Positions 52,157-61,731 of a DNA stretch of 64,000 nucleotides are shown in pieces. The stretch is taken from assembly GCA_963696875.1 (NCBI GenBank), contig CAVOLQ010000001.1, forward strand, positions 868,001 through 932,000, given 5' to 3'. The stretch's first letter is position 1. Each line of letters opens with the position of its first letter. The translations under genes and the position numbers were made by a program. Source of the DNA: Albibacterium sp963696875. Its GTDB lineage: Bacteria; Bacteroidota; Bacteroidia; Sphingobacteriales; Sphingobacteriaceae. Under the pieces are notes generated by a model. That model was not told the origin of the DNA, did not search any database, and saw only the letters and a program-made list of their open reading frames with translations.

Positions 52157-53995
52157 ATGGGATATAAGAGTTTAAGATCTTGCGTGGAAGATTTAGAGAG
52201 AAACGGCCATTTGGTTAGAATAAAAGAAGAGGTTGATCCTTATTTGGAAATGGCGGCTATTCACATGCGTGTTTACGACCAACAGGGTCCAGCTATTTTT
52301 TTTGAAAACATTAAGGGCAGCAAATTTCCTGCAGTATCCAATCTTTTTGGAACATTGGATCGTTCTAGATTTATGTTTCGCGACACATTAGAAAATGTAA
52401 AGAAACTTGTTGATCTGAGATCCGACCCCATGCAGGCTTTAAAAAAGCCTTTCCAGAACCTATCTGCGGGTTTGTTAGCCGTTTCGGCTTTGCCTTATAA
52501 AAAGCGGAAAGATGCACCAATACTTTTTGGCGAAACAAAGATCTCAGAGTTACCGTCAATCGTCAACTGGCCCTTGGATGGAGGACCATTTGTCACTATG
52601 CCGCAAGTCTATACCGAGGACATCCTCAAACCTGGTCCATTGAATTCAAATCTAGGAATGTATCGAATTCAGCTTGCGGGAAATGATTATGTACCAGACC
52701 ACGAAGTTGGATTGCATTATCAACTTCATCGTGGAATAGGGATTCATCAAGCAAAAGCTAATGCGCTTGGACGACCCCTAAAAGTAAGCGTATTTATAGG
52801 CGGTCCGCCTTCGCATGCTTTAGCCGCCGTTATGCCATTACCCGAAGGCTTATCTGAATTAACTTTCGCAGGTGTATTAGGAAATCGTCGTTTTCGTTAT
52901 TTCTATGATAATGAAGGTTTTTGTATTTCTTCTGATGCGGATTTTGTGGTTACTGGAACAGTTTACCCGAATGAAAATAAACCCGAAGGACCGTTTGGCG
53001 ATCATCTAGGATATTATAGTCTCGTTCATCCATTCCCGTTAATGCGGGTGCATAAAGTTTATCATAAAAAAGATCCAATTTGGTCTTTCACGGTAGTGGG
53101 TCGACCTCCGCAAGAAGACACAAGCTTCGGTGCACTTATACATGAGATAACAGGGTCGGCCATTCCGCAGGAAATAAACGGATTGCATGCCGTGAATGCG
53201 GTTGATGCGGCTGGGGTTCACCCATTGCTTTTTGCCATTGGTACTGAGCGGTATACGCCTTATCTAAAAGTTGACCGTCCTCAAGAAATACTAACTATTG
53301 CAAATCAAATCCTGGGTAAAAATCAACTTAGCTTAGCGAAATACTTGTTTATCGCAGCAAAAGAGGATAACCCATCGTTAGATATTAATGATGTTCCCGC
53401 TTTCCTCAAGCATGTTTTGGAGCGTTTAGATACCACGCGCGATTTGCATTTTCATACTAATACAACAATAGACACTCTTGATTATACAGGGAATGATCTA
53501 AATGCAGGGTCTAAGGTCGTACTGGCAGCAGTAGGAGAGAAGAAGAGAGAGCTGGCTAAAGAGATTCCAGTAAACTTTCCTATCGTTAGAGGTTTTGAAA
53601 ACGTAAAACTAGCTCTAGAAGGAGTATTGGCGATAGAGGCACCGCCTTTTACCGATTATCTGAATGAGAGTACGGTGATCGATAGCTTTATGGAAATGTT
53701 TAAGGATTTCGATTTATCTAGTGTCGCATTAATAGTCCTTTGCGATGATGCTGAATTTACATCCTTATCTATCAATAACTTTGTTTGGACGACCTTTACC
53801 AAAAGTAACGCTTCACATGATATATATGGAATTGGCAGTTTTATTGCTTTTAAACATTGGGGTTGTACCGGGCCAATTGTGATTGATGCTCGTAAAAAAC
53901 CTCACCATGCGCCCGATTTAATTAAAGATCCCAAGGTTGAACGTAAAGTAGATGCGCTCGCGGCTGTTGGAAAGTCACTTCATGGAATTATTTAA
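52157..53995 (+). CDS. UbiD-family decarboxylase, probably menaquinone synthesis
   Basis: 612-residue decarboxylase that would use prenylated FMN. UbiD marks include PQVYTEDILKPGP and NLGMYRIQLAG, the substrate-side EGPFGDHLGYYS and the C-terminal KHWGCTGPIVIDARKKP. It is longer than E. coli UbiD (497), as are the MqnL-type enzymes of the futalosine route in Bacteroidota. Together with the UbiA-like gene at 35610 and ubiE it points to menaquinone as the quinone; mqnA-D are not in the window, so the route is inferred. A UbiX flavin prenyltransferase must lie elsewhere. Confidence 0.88.
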   Translation: MGYKSLRSCVEDLERNGHLVRIKEEVDPYLEMAAIHMRVYDQQGPAIFFENIKGSKFPAVSNLFGTLDRSRFMFRDTLENVKKLVDLRSDPMQALKKPFQNLSAGLLAVSALPYKKRKDAPILFGETKISELPSIVNWPLDGGPFVTMPQVYTEDILKPGPLNSNLGMYRIQLAGNDYVPDHEVGLHYQLHRGIGIHQAKANALGRPLKVSVFIGGPPSHALAAVMPLPEGLSELTFAGVLGNRRFRYFYDNEGFCISSDADFVVTGTVYPNENKPEGPFGDHLGYYSLVHPFPLMRVHKVYHKKDPIWSFTVVGRPPQEDTSFGALIHEITGSAIPQEINGLHAVNAVDAAGVHPLLFAIGTERYTPYLKVDRPQEILTIANQILGKNQLSLAKYLFIAAKEDNPSLDINDVPAFLKHVLERLDTTRDLHFHTNTTIDTLDYTGNDLNAGSKVVLAAVGEKKRELAKEIPVNFPIVRGFENVKLALEGVLAIEAPPFTDYLNESTVIDSFMEMFKDFDLSSVALIVLCDDAEFTSLSINNFVWTTFTKSNASHDIYGIGSFIAFKHWGCTGPIVIDARKKPHHAPDLIKDPKVERKVDALAAVGKSLHGII

Positions 53996-54072
53996 ATACA
54001 GCTATTTTTTAGCCTTTGTTTATTTGGACTGATTATAAATAATAAGTACCTTCGCAGGGTAAAAATTTAGCG

Positions 54073-54432
54073 ATGGTTTGTAATCAACTAAACGAGTTAT
54101 TCAGAAGTGAACATGGGGCTGTTTATCAATGCAGCAAAAATAATTGCTATTGGTTAGAATTTAACGGGGAAACGTCTTCATTTAAAGTGTCGGATTTTCT
54201 TAGGTTTAAACAGGACGTTGATGCGATAAATGTAGCTGAATTATTAATTAATTCAGCTAGAAGCGCAGATTTTACAATTTTAATGCCTCATCGTTGTAAT
54301 CGTTGTTTTTTATTGTCTGCTATGGACATTCTCAACTTAAGAGAACTGTTATCGGGTGCCAAATTTATGATTGAACTAAACAGCTTTCTGTCTGTTTGTT
54401 TGAAAACTCGCCCATGCCGTACTTTGGCTTAA
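54073..54432 (+). CDS. Small conserved protein, DUF6686-like
   Basis: 119-residue cytoplasmic protein with a cysteine-bearing start (SEHGAVYQCSKNNCYWLEF) and further cysteines in HRCNRCF and KTRPCR. The start resembles DUF6686 proteins of Bacteroidota, which have no known function. The paired cysteines suggest metal binding, but this is inference. It stands alone with a -7-like TACCTTCG upstream. Confidence 0.6.
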   Translation: MVCNQLNELFRSEHGAVYQCSKNNCYWLEFNGETSSFKVSDFLRFKQDVDAINVAELLINSARSADFTILMPHRCNRCFLLSAMDILNLRELLSGAKFMIELNSFLSVCLKTRPCRTLA

Positions 54433-54557
54433 TCGTATCATTTATGCTTATTTAGATTTAATTTGTATTGCACTAACATGGCATAGTTTTGATGTATTAT
54501 TCTTAAATTCGTATAGATATTATTTTCACAGTTAGCGAAAAAGATAGAATTAAAGAT

Positions 54558-55085
54558 ATGAAAGACTTACTTCGATTAAAAACTTCATTGAAAGAAGAAA
54601 TAGAGAATTTATTGAACGAGCAAATTAAATTAGAAGCTCATTCGTCTGCTATTTATTTAGCTATGGCCTCATGGTGTGATGATCAAGGTTTTGATGTTAG
54701 TGCTGGATTTTTTGAAAGACAGGCTGATGAGGAACGCCATCATATGTTGAAAATATTTAAATATGTAAATGACCGCGGTGGAAGAGCCATTTCTCCGGAA
54801 ATAATTAATGTTCCAAAGGATTTTGAATCTTTTAGAAGCGTATTCGAACTCGCTTTAGAACAAGAAATGGACGTAACTTATTCCTTAAATAACATTGCAG
54901 ACAAGTGTATGAAGGCGAAAGATTACGTTACCTTTCAATTCTTACAGTGGTTCTTTGAAGAGCAAATTGAAGAAGAATACGTTGCCAGAAGAATTTTGGA
55001 AATATTTGATGTGGTCGGTGAAGAAGGTACTGGTCGTTGGGAAATTGATAAGCATATCTCAAAAGTCGCTTATAAAGCAGAGTAA
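54558..55085 (+). CDS. Ferritin (FtnA type)
   Basis: Non-haem iron-storage protein, 175 residues, four-helix bundle. The ferroxidase ligands align with FtnA: Glu26, Glu59, His62, Glu103, Gln136 and Glu139. The helix B motif FERQADEERHHM and helix D stretch FLQWFFEEQIEEEY are clear. There is no haem-binding methionine pattern, so it is ferritin rather than bacterioferritin. It is a single gene with its own terminator. Confidence 0.95.
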   Translation: MKDLLRLKTSLKEEIENLLNEQIKLEAHSSAIYLAMASWCDDQGFDVSAGFFERQADEERHHMLKIFKYVNDRGGRAISPEIINVPKDFESFRSVFELALEQEMDVTYSLNNIADKCMKAKDYVTFQFLQWFFEEQIEEEYVARRILEIFDVVGEEGTGRWEIDKHISKVAYKAE

Positions 55086-55105
55086 TTTATTCTTAAAAAC
55101 ATGAG

Positions 55106-55143
55106 AAGGGGTAGTCATTATTTTTAATGATTACCCCTTTTTT
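55106..55143 (+). terminator. Rho-independent terminator after ferritin
   Basis: Stem AAGGGGTAGTCATT (55106-55119) with AATGATTACCCCTT (55126-55139), one G-T wobble, six-base loop, T-run to 55143. Confidence 0.88.
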
Positions 55144-55234
55144 AGTTGATAAAGTACGGATTTAGTTCTATATTTCGTTTTAAAGTAGAAAAACTATCTT
55201 TTGTGATAATTATTTATTAGTGGTGAATTAACCT

Positions 55235-57937
55235 ATGCGGGTAATCGTACTCCTTTCTTTCCTATGTGTTTCTCTGCAAAGTTTTGGCCAGCAGCTAAAA
55301 AGGGAAATACATGGGCATGTTCAAGATACAAGTGGAGTCGCATTAGAAGGAGTGAACGTTTTGTTAAGCTCACATAGCGACACCTTATTGGTATCTACCG
55401 ATAGTGAGGGGCGCTTTTTATTTAATGATGTAAGAAGCTTTAATTTTCATATTTCATATAGTTTACTGGGTTATCAAATTCGAGATGAGCACTATTCAGT
55501 TAACCCTCTACTTCCTGAAATGGAGATTATTTATATAGTATTAAGGCCTCAACCGACCGTCTTAAAAGAAGTTAATATTTATGGTTTACTCCCCATGCTT
55601 ATTAAAGGCGATACGATACAATATAATGCCCGGGCGTATTCAATACATCATGGAGACCTTGTTGAAGATTTGATGCGACAATTTCCGGGAATGGAAATTA
55701 ATAGAAATGGTGGTATTAAAGCACAGGGACAACTCATCACACGAGTCAAGGTAAATGGAAAAGATTTTTTCACGGGCGACGTATTAACCGCAACTAGGAA
55801 CCTCCCGGCAGATATTGTAGAAAATATACAAGTTATAGATGACTACGGTGAACAAGCCAATTTTACTGGCGTGAAAAAATCGGAACCGGAACGGATTATA
55901 AATATAAATATTAAGAAAGATAGAAACCATGGAATGTTTGGGCAAGTTACAGCGGGAATAGGAACCGATAACCGTTATATTGGAAGTTTGTCAGCAAATA
56001 GCTTTAATGATAGCCAGCAAATCTCTGTATTGGGGTCAACGAATAATACAAACGCAAGTCTGTTTAGTTTTGGCGATGTTAGTGGAAGTGGTGGAAGAGA
56101 GAAAAGTGGCGCTGATCTGAGTAGTATGATTGATATGAACGATGGAATTAATCTCACCAATTCGATAGGCATTAATTTTCGAGACGATATTTCAAAAGCA
56201 ACGAGTACGTATGGAGGCTACGTTTTTACAGACCGGGAGAATAAAACAATAAGCTCAACCGCTTTAAAGAGTGATTTTAGGAATAATACCATACTAAATG
56301 AGGAAGATTTAACTTCAGCGACCTATAGCCATGCTCATAAATTAAATTGGAATTATGAATCTAAGCTCGACTCGTCGATGTTCATAAAAGTTAGCCCAAC
56401 GTTATCTTATGGTGCATCAAACCGCTTCGCAAATGGAACTGGACTAATAAATAATAGGAAATTGACAACCGAACGTTACACAAATTCCGAAGAAAAACAA
56501 CAAACACCTAATCTTAATTTAGAAGCGTTCCTCAATAAAAGCTTTTCTAGACCGGGAAGACGATTGAGTCTCAGTATAATTAGTAATTTTAATTCTAATA
56601 ATAAGAATGATGAAATAATCGATAGTTTAATAAATAGAGGTTCTTCAACCGAAATTCTTCCTATAAAAAATACAGAGAAATTAAATCAGATTATTTCAAA
56701 TGAGCAGGCACTAAATGACTTTCAATTTCAGACTTCATATATTGAGCCAATAACTGGAAAAAGCTTTCTAGAACTCAATTACGAATTTAATTATTCCTAC
56801 AATCAGAGCAATCGAAAATCAGTTGACATTCGTCAACTCAACCTAGATGCCATTTATAAAGATTCCCTTGCAATAAATTATGCTTATAAATTTAGTGCCA
56901 ATAAAATAGGCTTTCTTTATCAATATATTAGCGATAAATATACCTATCAGGCTGGTTTTGGTTTTCAACCTACTCGCTTATCAGGTTATACTTTTAATAG
57001 AGAGATTTCTACAAATAAAGAAAGTATCAACTTTGTTCCTAATGCACGGTTCTCTTATAAAATTAATCAATTAGCTTCCTTATCCCTAATTTACAAGGGA
57101 CAAAATCATCAACCCGCATTTTATCAAATCCAACCTATAAGAGATAATTCGAACCCGCAAAATATTTTAATAGGAAATCCCGAGTTGCAATCGGAATTTA
57201 TTAATGAATTGAGTCTTCAATACCGTAATTTCAATATTATTTCAGGCAATTCTTTTTTTAGTAATCTTTCTATCAAGAGTGTTAAGAATAAAATTGTTAC
57301 CGATCGAACTGTTGTTCCCAATAGCACGATCTTAGAAACTGGATTTACAAATACATCGGGCTACTTTGATACCCATGCTTATTTTCTATATTCTTTGGCA
57401 TTAATTGATAAAGTTTTAAATTTAAATATCAATTCCACCGCAGATTATAATAACAACATTTCATTTATCAATAAAGAAAAAAATAAAGGGAGAAATTTGA
57501 ACCTTATGCAAGGCCTTCAAGTTAATTATATTTTGGATGATTGGTTGAATATTGATGTTAGAAGCTCTTATTCATTGAGTCGAATCCGAAGTTCCCTTCC
57601 CGCCGTCGCCAATGCAGAAGTTAATACCTTTTCTTTGGGTTTTGGAAGTAAAACATATCTAGACGGTTGGGTGTTAAGTTTTGATGTTTATAGTCGTTTT
57701 AATAATGGATTCGGTGAGTTTAATACAAATCCTACCCTGTTCAATATGTATGTTGAGCGAAGCTTCGGAAAAAACGACCGTGCAATGATCCGTGTTCAAG
57801 GCTTTGATATATTGAACCAAAACACAGGAATTTCAAGTGAAATGATAGCGAACGATAATCTCTTTACCCAAAATAATAGATTAGGTAGGTATTTTTTGGT
57901 TTCTTTTAATCTTCGCCTTCAGAAATTTGCAAACTAA
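55235..57937 (+). CDS. Outer-membrane beta-barrel protein with carboxypeptidase-like N-domain
   Basis: 900-residue exported protein: signal peptide (about 1-18, ending SFGQ), a carboxypeptidase-D regulatory-like domain (about 22-105, with GVALEGVNVLL and DSEGRFLFNDV), a plug-like part (about 115-230) and a large beta-barrel of the outer-membrane protein family 3 type. It resembles TonB-dependent receptors but lacks a clear SusC signature, and no SusD gene is adjacent. The ligand is unknown. It ends two bases before the quinone oxidoreductase start, so the two are co-transcribed. Confidence 0.8.
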   Translation: MRVIVLLSFLCVSLQSFGQQLKREIHGHVQDTSGVALEGVNVLLSSHSDTLLVSTDSEGRFLFNDVRSFNFHISYSLLGYQIRDEHYSVNPLLPEMEIIYIVLRPQPTVLKEVNIYGLLPMLIKGDTIQYNARAYSIHHGDLVEDLMRQFPGMEINRNGGIKAQGQLITRVKVNGKDFFTGDVLTATRNLPADIVENIQVIDDYGEQANFTGVKKSEPERIININIKKDRNHGMFGQVTAGIGTDNRYIGSLSANSFNDSQQISVLGSTNNTNASLFSFGDVSGSGGREKSGADLSSMIDMNDGINLTNSIGINFRDDISKATSTYGGYVFTDRENKTISSTALKSDFRNNTILNEEDLTSATYSHAHKLNWNYESKLDSSMFIKVSPTLSYGASNRFANGTGLINNRKLTTERYTNSEEKQQTPNLNLEAFLNKSFSRPGRRLSLSIISNFNSNNKNDEIIDSLINRGSSTEILPIKNTEKLNQIISNEQALNDFQFQTSYIEPITGKSFLELNYEFNYSYNQSNRKSVDIRQLNLDAIYKDSLAINYAYKFSANKIGFLYQYISDKYTYQAGFGFQPTRLSGYTFNREISTNKESINFVPNARFSYKINQLASLSLIYKGQNHQPAFYQIQPIRDNSNPQNILIGNPELQSEFINELSLQYRNFNIISGNSFFSNLSIKSVKNKIVTDRTVVPNSTILETGFTNTSGYFDTHAYFLYSLALIDKVLNLNINSTADYNNNISFINKEKNKGRNLNLMQGLQVNYILDDWLNIDVRSSYSLSRIRSSLPAVANAEVNTFSLGFGSKTYLDGWVLSFDVYSRFNNGFGEFNTNPTLFNMYVERSFGKNDRAMIRVQGFDILNQNTGISSEMIANDNLFTQNNRLGRYFLVSFNLRLQKFAN

Positions 57938-57939
57938 AT

Positions 57940-58911
57940 ATGAAAGCAATTATAATTAAAGAGTTTGGCGGACCCGAAGCATTACAGCTTGTGAAATGTG
58001 CAGTGCCGGTCATCTCACCCAATGAGGTATTGATAAAGGTGAGTGCGTCAGGAATTAATCGTCCTGATGTATTTCAACGAAAAGGTCATTATCCCGCTCC
58101 TCCTGGTGTATCTCCCGATATCCCTGGTTTAGAGATAGCCGGAACTATTGAAAAGTTGGGTAGAAATGTGAAAAGGTGGGAAGTTGGAGATAAAGTTTGT
58201 GCGCTTCTCGCTGGTGGAGGTTATGCAGAGTATGTATCTGTAAATGAACAGCATTGCTTACCATTACCAGAAAACCTTTCGTTTGCTGAAGCGGCGTCTT
58301 TACCGGAAACTCTATTTACTGTATGGCATAATGTATTTCAAAGAGGTTCGTTAAAACCGCAAGACTCAATATTGATTCATGGTGGAAGCGGGGGAATAGG
58401 AATAACCGCTATTCAATTAGCAAATCATTTTTGCAAAGCTGTATACGTCACTGCAGGTAGTCAAGAAAAATGTGAAAAATGTTTGGAGTTAGGAGCAGAT
58501 TTGGCCATCAATTATAAAGTAGAGGATTTTGAAGAGGTTCTAACAAATAGAGAAATTAATTTAATCTTAGACAGTATAGGTGGAGATTATTTTCAGAAGA
58601 ATTTAAACTTATTGAATGAAGACGGAAGAATGATTTCGATAAATGCAATAAAGGGTACAAAGGTTTTCTTAGCGATTACCCAGATGATGCAAAAGAGACT
58701 TACTCTTTCGGGCAGCACCCTGAGAAATAGAGATGCAGGGTTTAAAGCACAATTAGCTAGTGACGTAGAAGAAAATGTATGGCCTCTTATTCTAAATAAA
58801 ATTTTCAAGCCAATTGTTCGTTCATTCACTTATTCAGACGTGGTGGCAGCTCACCAGTATTTTGAGAGTGGTTCTCATTTTGGAAAGCTCGTTTTAACTT
58901 GGGATTCCTAG
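57940..58911 (+). CDS. NAD(P)H:quinone oxidoreductase (zinc-free MDR, PIG3-like)
   Basis: 323-residue medium-chain reductase without the zinc ligands of alcohol dehydrogenase. It has the start MKAIIIKEFGGPEALQL, ASGINRPDVFQRKG, the nucleotide loop HGGSGGIGITAIQLA and the PETLFTVWHNVF stretch typical of PIG3/QOR enzymes. It would reduce quinones or enones with NADPH. It is two bases after the outer-membrane protein gene. Confidence 0.9.
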   Translation: MKAIIIKEFGGPEALQLVKCAVPVISPNEVLIKVSASGINRPDVFQRKGHYPAPPGVSPDIPGLEIAGTIEKLGRNVKRWEVGDKVCALLAGGGYAEYVSVNEQHCLPLPENLSFAEAASLPETLFTVWHNVFQRGSLKPQDSILIHGGSGGIGITAIQLANHFCKAVYVTAGSQEKCEKCLELGADLAINYKVEDFEEVLTNREINLILDSIGGDYFQKNLNLLNEDGRMISINAIKGTKVFLAITQMMQKRLTLSGSTLRNRDAGFKAQLASDVEENVWPLILNKIFKPIVRSFTYSDVVAAHQYFESGSHFGKLVLTWDS

Positions 58912-58951
58912 GATTTAATAACAAAAATCACCAAAATTCAATATGAATTCC

Positions 58952-58959
58952 TAACTTTG
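58952..58959 (+). promoter_or_regulatory. Bacteroidota -7 element upstream of guaA
   Basis: TAACTTTG fits TAnnTTTG and ends five bases before the ATG at 58965, implying a minimal leader. Confidence 0.5.
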
Positions 58960-58964
58960 CAAAC

Positions 58965-60515
58965 ATGCAAGAAAAGATTATTATTCTTGACTTCGGCTCA
59001 CAATATACCCAGCTTATTGCACGTAGAGTGAGAGAGTTAAGCGTTTACTGTGAAATACACCCATATAATAAAATACCCTCGATCGATGATAGTGTAAAAG
59101 GGATTATATTCTCTGGAAGTCCATTTTCAGTGTGGCAAGAAGATTCGCCATCCTTTGACCTTCAGCAGTTTCAAGGGAAATTACCGATTTTAGGAGTTTG
59201 TTTTGGTGCGCAATACATTGCACAATACACGGGAGGAGAGGTATCGGCCTCAGAAACCCGTGAATACGGCCGGGCCAAATTGCATTTTGTCGATGATTTG
59301 AACCCGCTGTTCAAAGGTATCTCTGAGCAGTCCCAAGTTTGGATGTCTCATGGGGATACCATTGCTAAAGTAGCCGATAATTTGACAGTAATCGCTAGTA
59401 CAGATCAAGTACGCATTGCAGCTTATCAAATAAATGGCGAACAAACCTATGGAATTCAATTCCACCCGGAAGTAACCCATAGTACAGACGGTCTTACTTT
59501 ACTTAAGAATTTTCTGATCGATATCTGTGGATGCCATCAGGAATGGACTGCAGAGAGTTTCGTCGAAAGCACCATTGCTGAACTAAAAAATAAACTGGGT
59601 AATGACCATGTAATTCTAGCGCTTTCGGGTGGAGTAGACTCCTCCGTAGCGGGAATTTTGCTACATAAAGCAATCGGAAAAAAACTTCACTGTGTCTTTG
59701 TTGATCACGGTTTATTGCGTAAAGGTGAATATGATCAAGTATTGCACTCTTACAGAGATATGGGTTTGAATATTAAAGGCGTAGACGCAAAGGATCGTTT
59801 TTATAAGGGCTTGGCAGGTGTTAAAGACCCAGAGCAGAAGCGGAAAATCATAGGAGGGCTCTTTATAGATGTTTTTGATGAAGCGGCACATGAAGTCCAA
59901 AAGGAATTAGGCAATGAAATTGAGGTAAAATGGTTAGGTCAAGGAACAATTTATCCTGACGTAATTGAATCTATATCGGTGAATGGTCCTTCAGCAACAA
60001 TTAAATCTCACCATAACGTCGGAGGCTTGCCAGATTTCATGAAGATGAAAGTAGTTGAACCTCTACGGACCCTGTTTAAAGACGAAGTACGTCGAGTTGG
60101 GAAAGCTTTAGATATTGATCCGTTGATTTTAGGACGCCATCCCTTTCCTGGACCGGGATTGGCAATCCGGATCCTTGGAGACATTACACCAGAAAAAGTT
60201 GCTATCTTGCAAGAAGCTGATGCTATTTATATAAATAATTTGCGGGAAGCCGGATGGTATGATCAAGTATGGCAAGCTGGAGCAATATTTTTGCCTGTGC
60301 AATCGGTCGGAGTAATGGGTGATGAAAGGACTTACGAGCATGTCATTTGCTTAAGAGCAGTAGGCTCAGTAGATGGGATGACCGCAGATTGGATACATCT
60401 TCCGTATGATCTACTTGGCAAAATATCTAACGAAATTATTAATAATGTTAAAGGAATCAACAGAGTTGTCTATGATATCAGTTCGAAGCCACCAGCTACT
60501 ATCGAGTGGGAGTAG
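58965..60515 (+). CDS. guaA: GMP synthase (glutamine-hydrolysing)
   Basis: Converts XMP to GMP with glutamine and ATP. The 516-residue protein has a class I amidotransferase domain (Cys79 in GVCFGAQ, His167 and Glu169 in FHPEV), the pyrophosphate loop SGGVDSS at 221-227 and the C-terminal dimerisation domain ending with the conserved YDISSKPPATIEWE. Its 3' end overlaps the start of the lipoprotein gene by 44 bases. Confidence 0.97.
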   Translation: MQEKIIILDFGSQYTQLIARRVRELSVYCEIHPYNKIPSIDDSVKGIIFSGSPFSVWQEDSPSFDLQQFQGKLPILGVCFGAQYIAQYTGGEVSASETREYGRAKLHFVDDLNPLFKGISEQSQVWMSHGDTIAKVADNLTVIASTDQVRIAAYQINGEQTYGIQFHPEVTHSTDGLTLLKNFLIDICGCHQEWTAESFVESTIAELKNKLGNDHVILALSGGVDSSVAGILLHKAIGKKLHCVFVDHGLLRKGEYDQVLHSYRDMGLNIKGVDAKDRFYKGLAGVKDPEQKRKIIGGLFIDVFDEAAHEVQKELGNEIEVKWLGQGTIYPDVIESISVNGPSATIKSHHNVGGLPDFMKMKVVEPLRTLFKDEVRRVGKALDIDPLILGRHPFPGPGLAIRILGDITPEKVAILQEADAIYINNLREAGWYDQVWQAGAIFLPVQSVGVMGDERTYEHVICLRAVGSVDGMTADWIHLPYDLLGKISNEIINNVKGINRVVYDISSKPPATIEWE

Positions 60516-61719
60516 GTTTCTAATTTTTATTGCGTTTTTAAGTGCTTTGGCGAGTTGCTCCGTACAAACAAAAGCACCGAAGCCATCCGCACCCAAACCT
60601 GAAGCGCCAATTGAGCCGAAACCTACAAAAGAAGAACCTGTAGAAACGGTGGAAGTAAGCGCAAATAAAATTATGCTATTACTTCCCTTTCAATTGGATC
60701 ATATAAAAGGTGAAGATCCGACACGGGCGGATGTTAAGCGTGCTGAAATGCCTCTAGATTTTTATCAGGGCTTTAAATTGGCATTAGATAATTTAGCAAA
60801 AGGCGGGAAGAACTTTCAACTTAACGTTGTAGATACAAGGGATAATGTAGCGGAAACTAATACAATAGGAAAAGGATCTGATGTTCAATCGGCAGACCTT
60901 ATTGTAGGGCCCATATTTCCGAAAGAGATAAGTGCTTTTGCAAGTGCCGCTAAATTAGGTTATAGCCTGCAAGTATCACCATTAGCAGCAAGTGCCCCTG
61001 CCGCGTTTAATATCAGTAATTTAGTAAGCTTGGCCTCTCCAATTAATCAGCATGCCGATGCTATGGCCAACTACCTAATTGGTAAAATAAAGAAAAACGA
61101 TAAAGTAATTGTTTATTTTACGGAGGATAATGAAGATCAAAAGATTCTTTCCCCATTGATTAATAGGATGGAAGAGCTAAGCAAAGGAAAAGTAGATATC
61201 ATAGAGCTCACTGACTTGACCGACCTAGAAAATCTAATGACCTTGACGGGGAAAAATTACTTTATCACGGCAGCACTTAATAAGTTTGCTGTTGATGCCA
61301 TGATGGTTAAGTTGGTCGACTTAAAATATGCCTCTGGTTACGAAATTCAACTCGTGGGACATCCGAATTGGGCAAAATCTTCTTTTCAAAATGTAAACTT
61401 GAGAGAACTAAATGCCATTATTACTTCTTCATACTATGTTGATCCTAATAGCATTAAGGTGAAGGATTTTCAACGCCAATATATGCAAGAGTTTAAAATC
61501 GAACCTTCAGAGTTTGCTTACAAAGGTTTTGATACAGGTTATTTCTTTGGTTCTTTGTTGATAAAGTATGGTCACGATTACCCAAAGGCTCTGTTAACAG
61601 ACACTTATAAAGGCTTACAAACCAATTACACTTTTGAATATAACCCTAAATGGGGTTATGTGAATACATTCATTCAGATCTTACAGTTTGATGGATATCA
61701 ATATCAACCTCTACGTTAA
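60472..61719 (+). CDS. Lipoprotein with periplasmic-binding-protein fold (LpoA/ABC-substrate-binding-like)
   Basis: 415-residue protein with a hydrophobic segment ending in LASC (lipobox, Cys29), a proline- and lysine-rich linker (about 35-65), and a type 1 periplasmic-binding-protein domain (about 70-415: KIMLLLPFQLD, DFYQGFKLALDNL, IVGPIFPKE). Such proteins are often labelled amino-acid transporter substrate-binding proteins, but no transporter gene is adjacent; the PBP-fold LpoA activator of peptidoglycan synthases is an alternative model. Start: ATG 60472 gives a normal signal peptide; an ATG at 60418 region or TTG upstream would bury it. It overlaps guaA by 44 bases. Confidence 0.75.
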   Translation: MISVRSHQLLSSGSRFLIFIAFLSALASCSVQTKAPKPSAPKPEAPIEPKPTKEEPVETVEVSANKIMLLLPFQLDHIKGEDPTRADVKRAEMPLDFYQGFKLALDNLAKGGKNFQLNVVDTRDNVAETNTIGKGSDVQSADLIVGPIFPKEISAFASAAKLGYSLQVSPLAASAPAAFNISNLVSLASPINQHADAMANYLIGKIKKNDKVIVYFTEDNEDQKILSPLINRMEELSKGKVDIIELTDLTDLENLMTLTGKNYFITAALNKFAVDAMMVKLVDLKYASGYEIQLVGHPNWAKSSFQNVNLRELNAIITSSYYVDPNSIKVKDFQRQYMQEFKIEPSEFAYKGFDTGYFFGSLLIKYGHDYPKALLTDTYKGLQTNYTFEYNPKWGYVNTFIQILQFDGYQYQPLR

Positions 61720-61731
61720 TCTATAAAAAGG

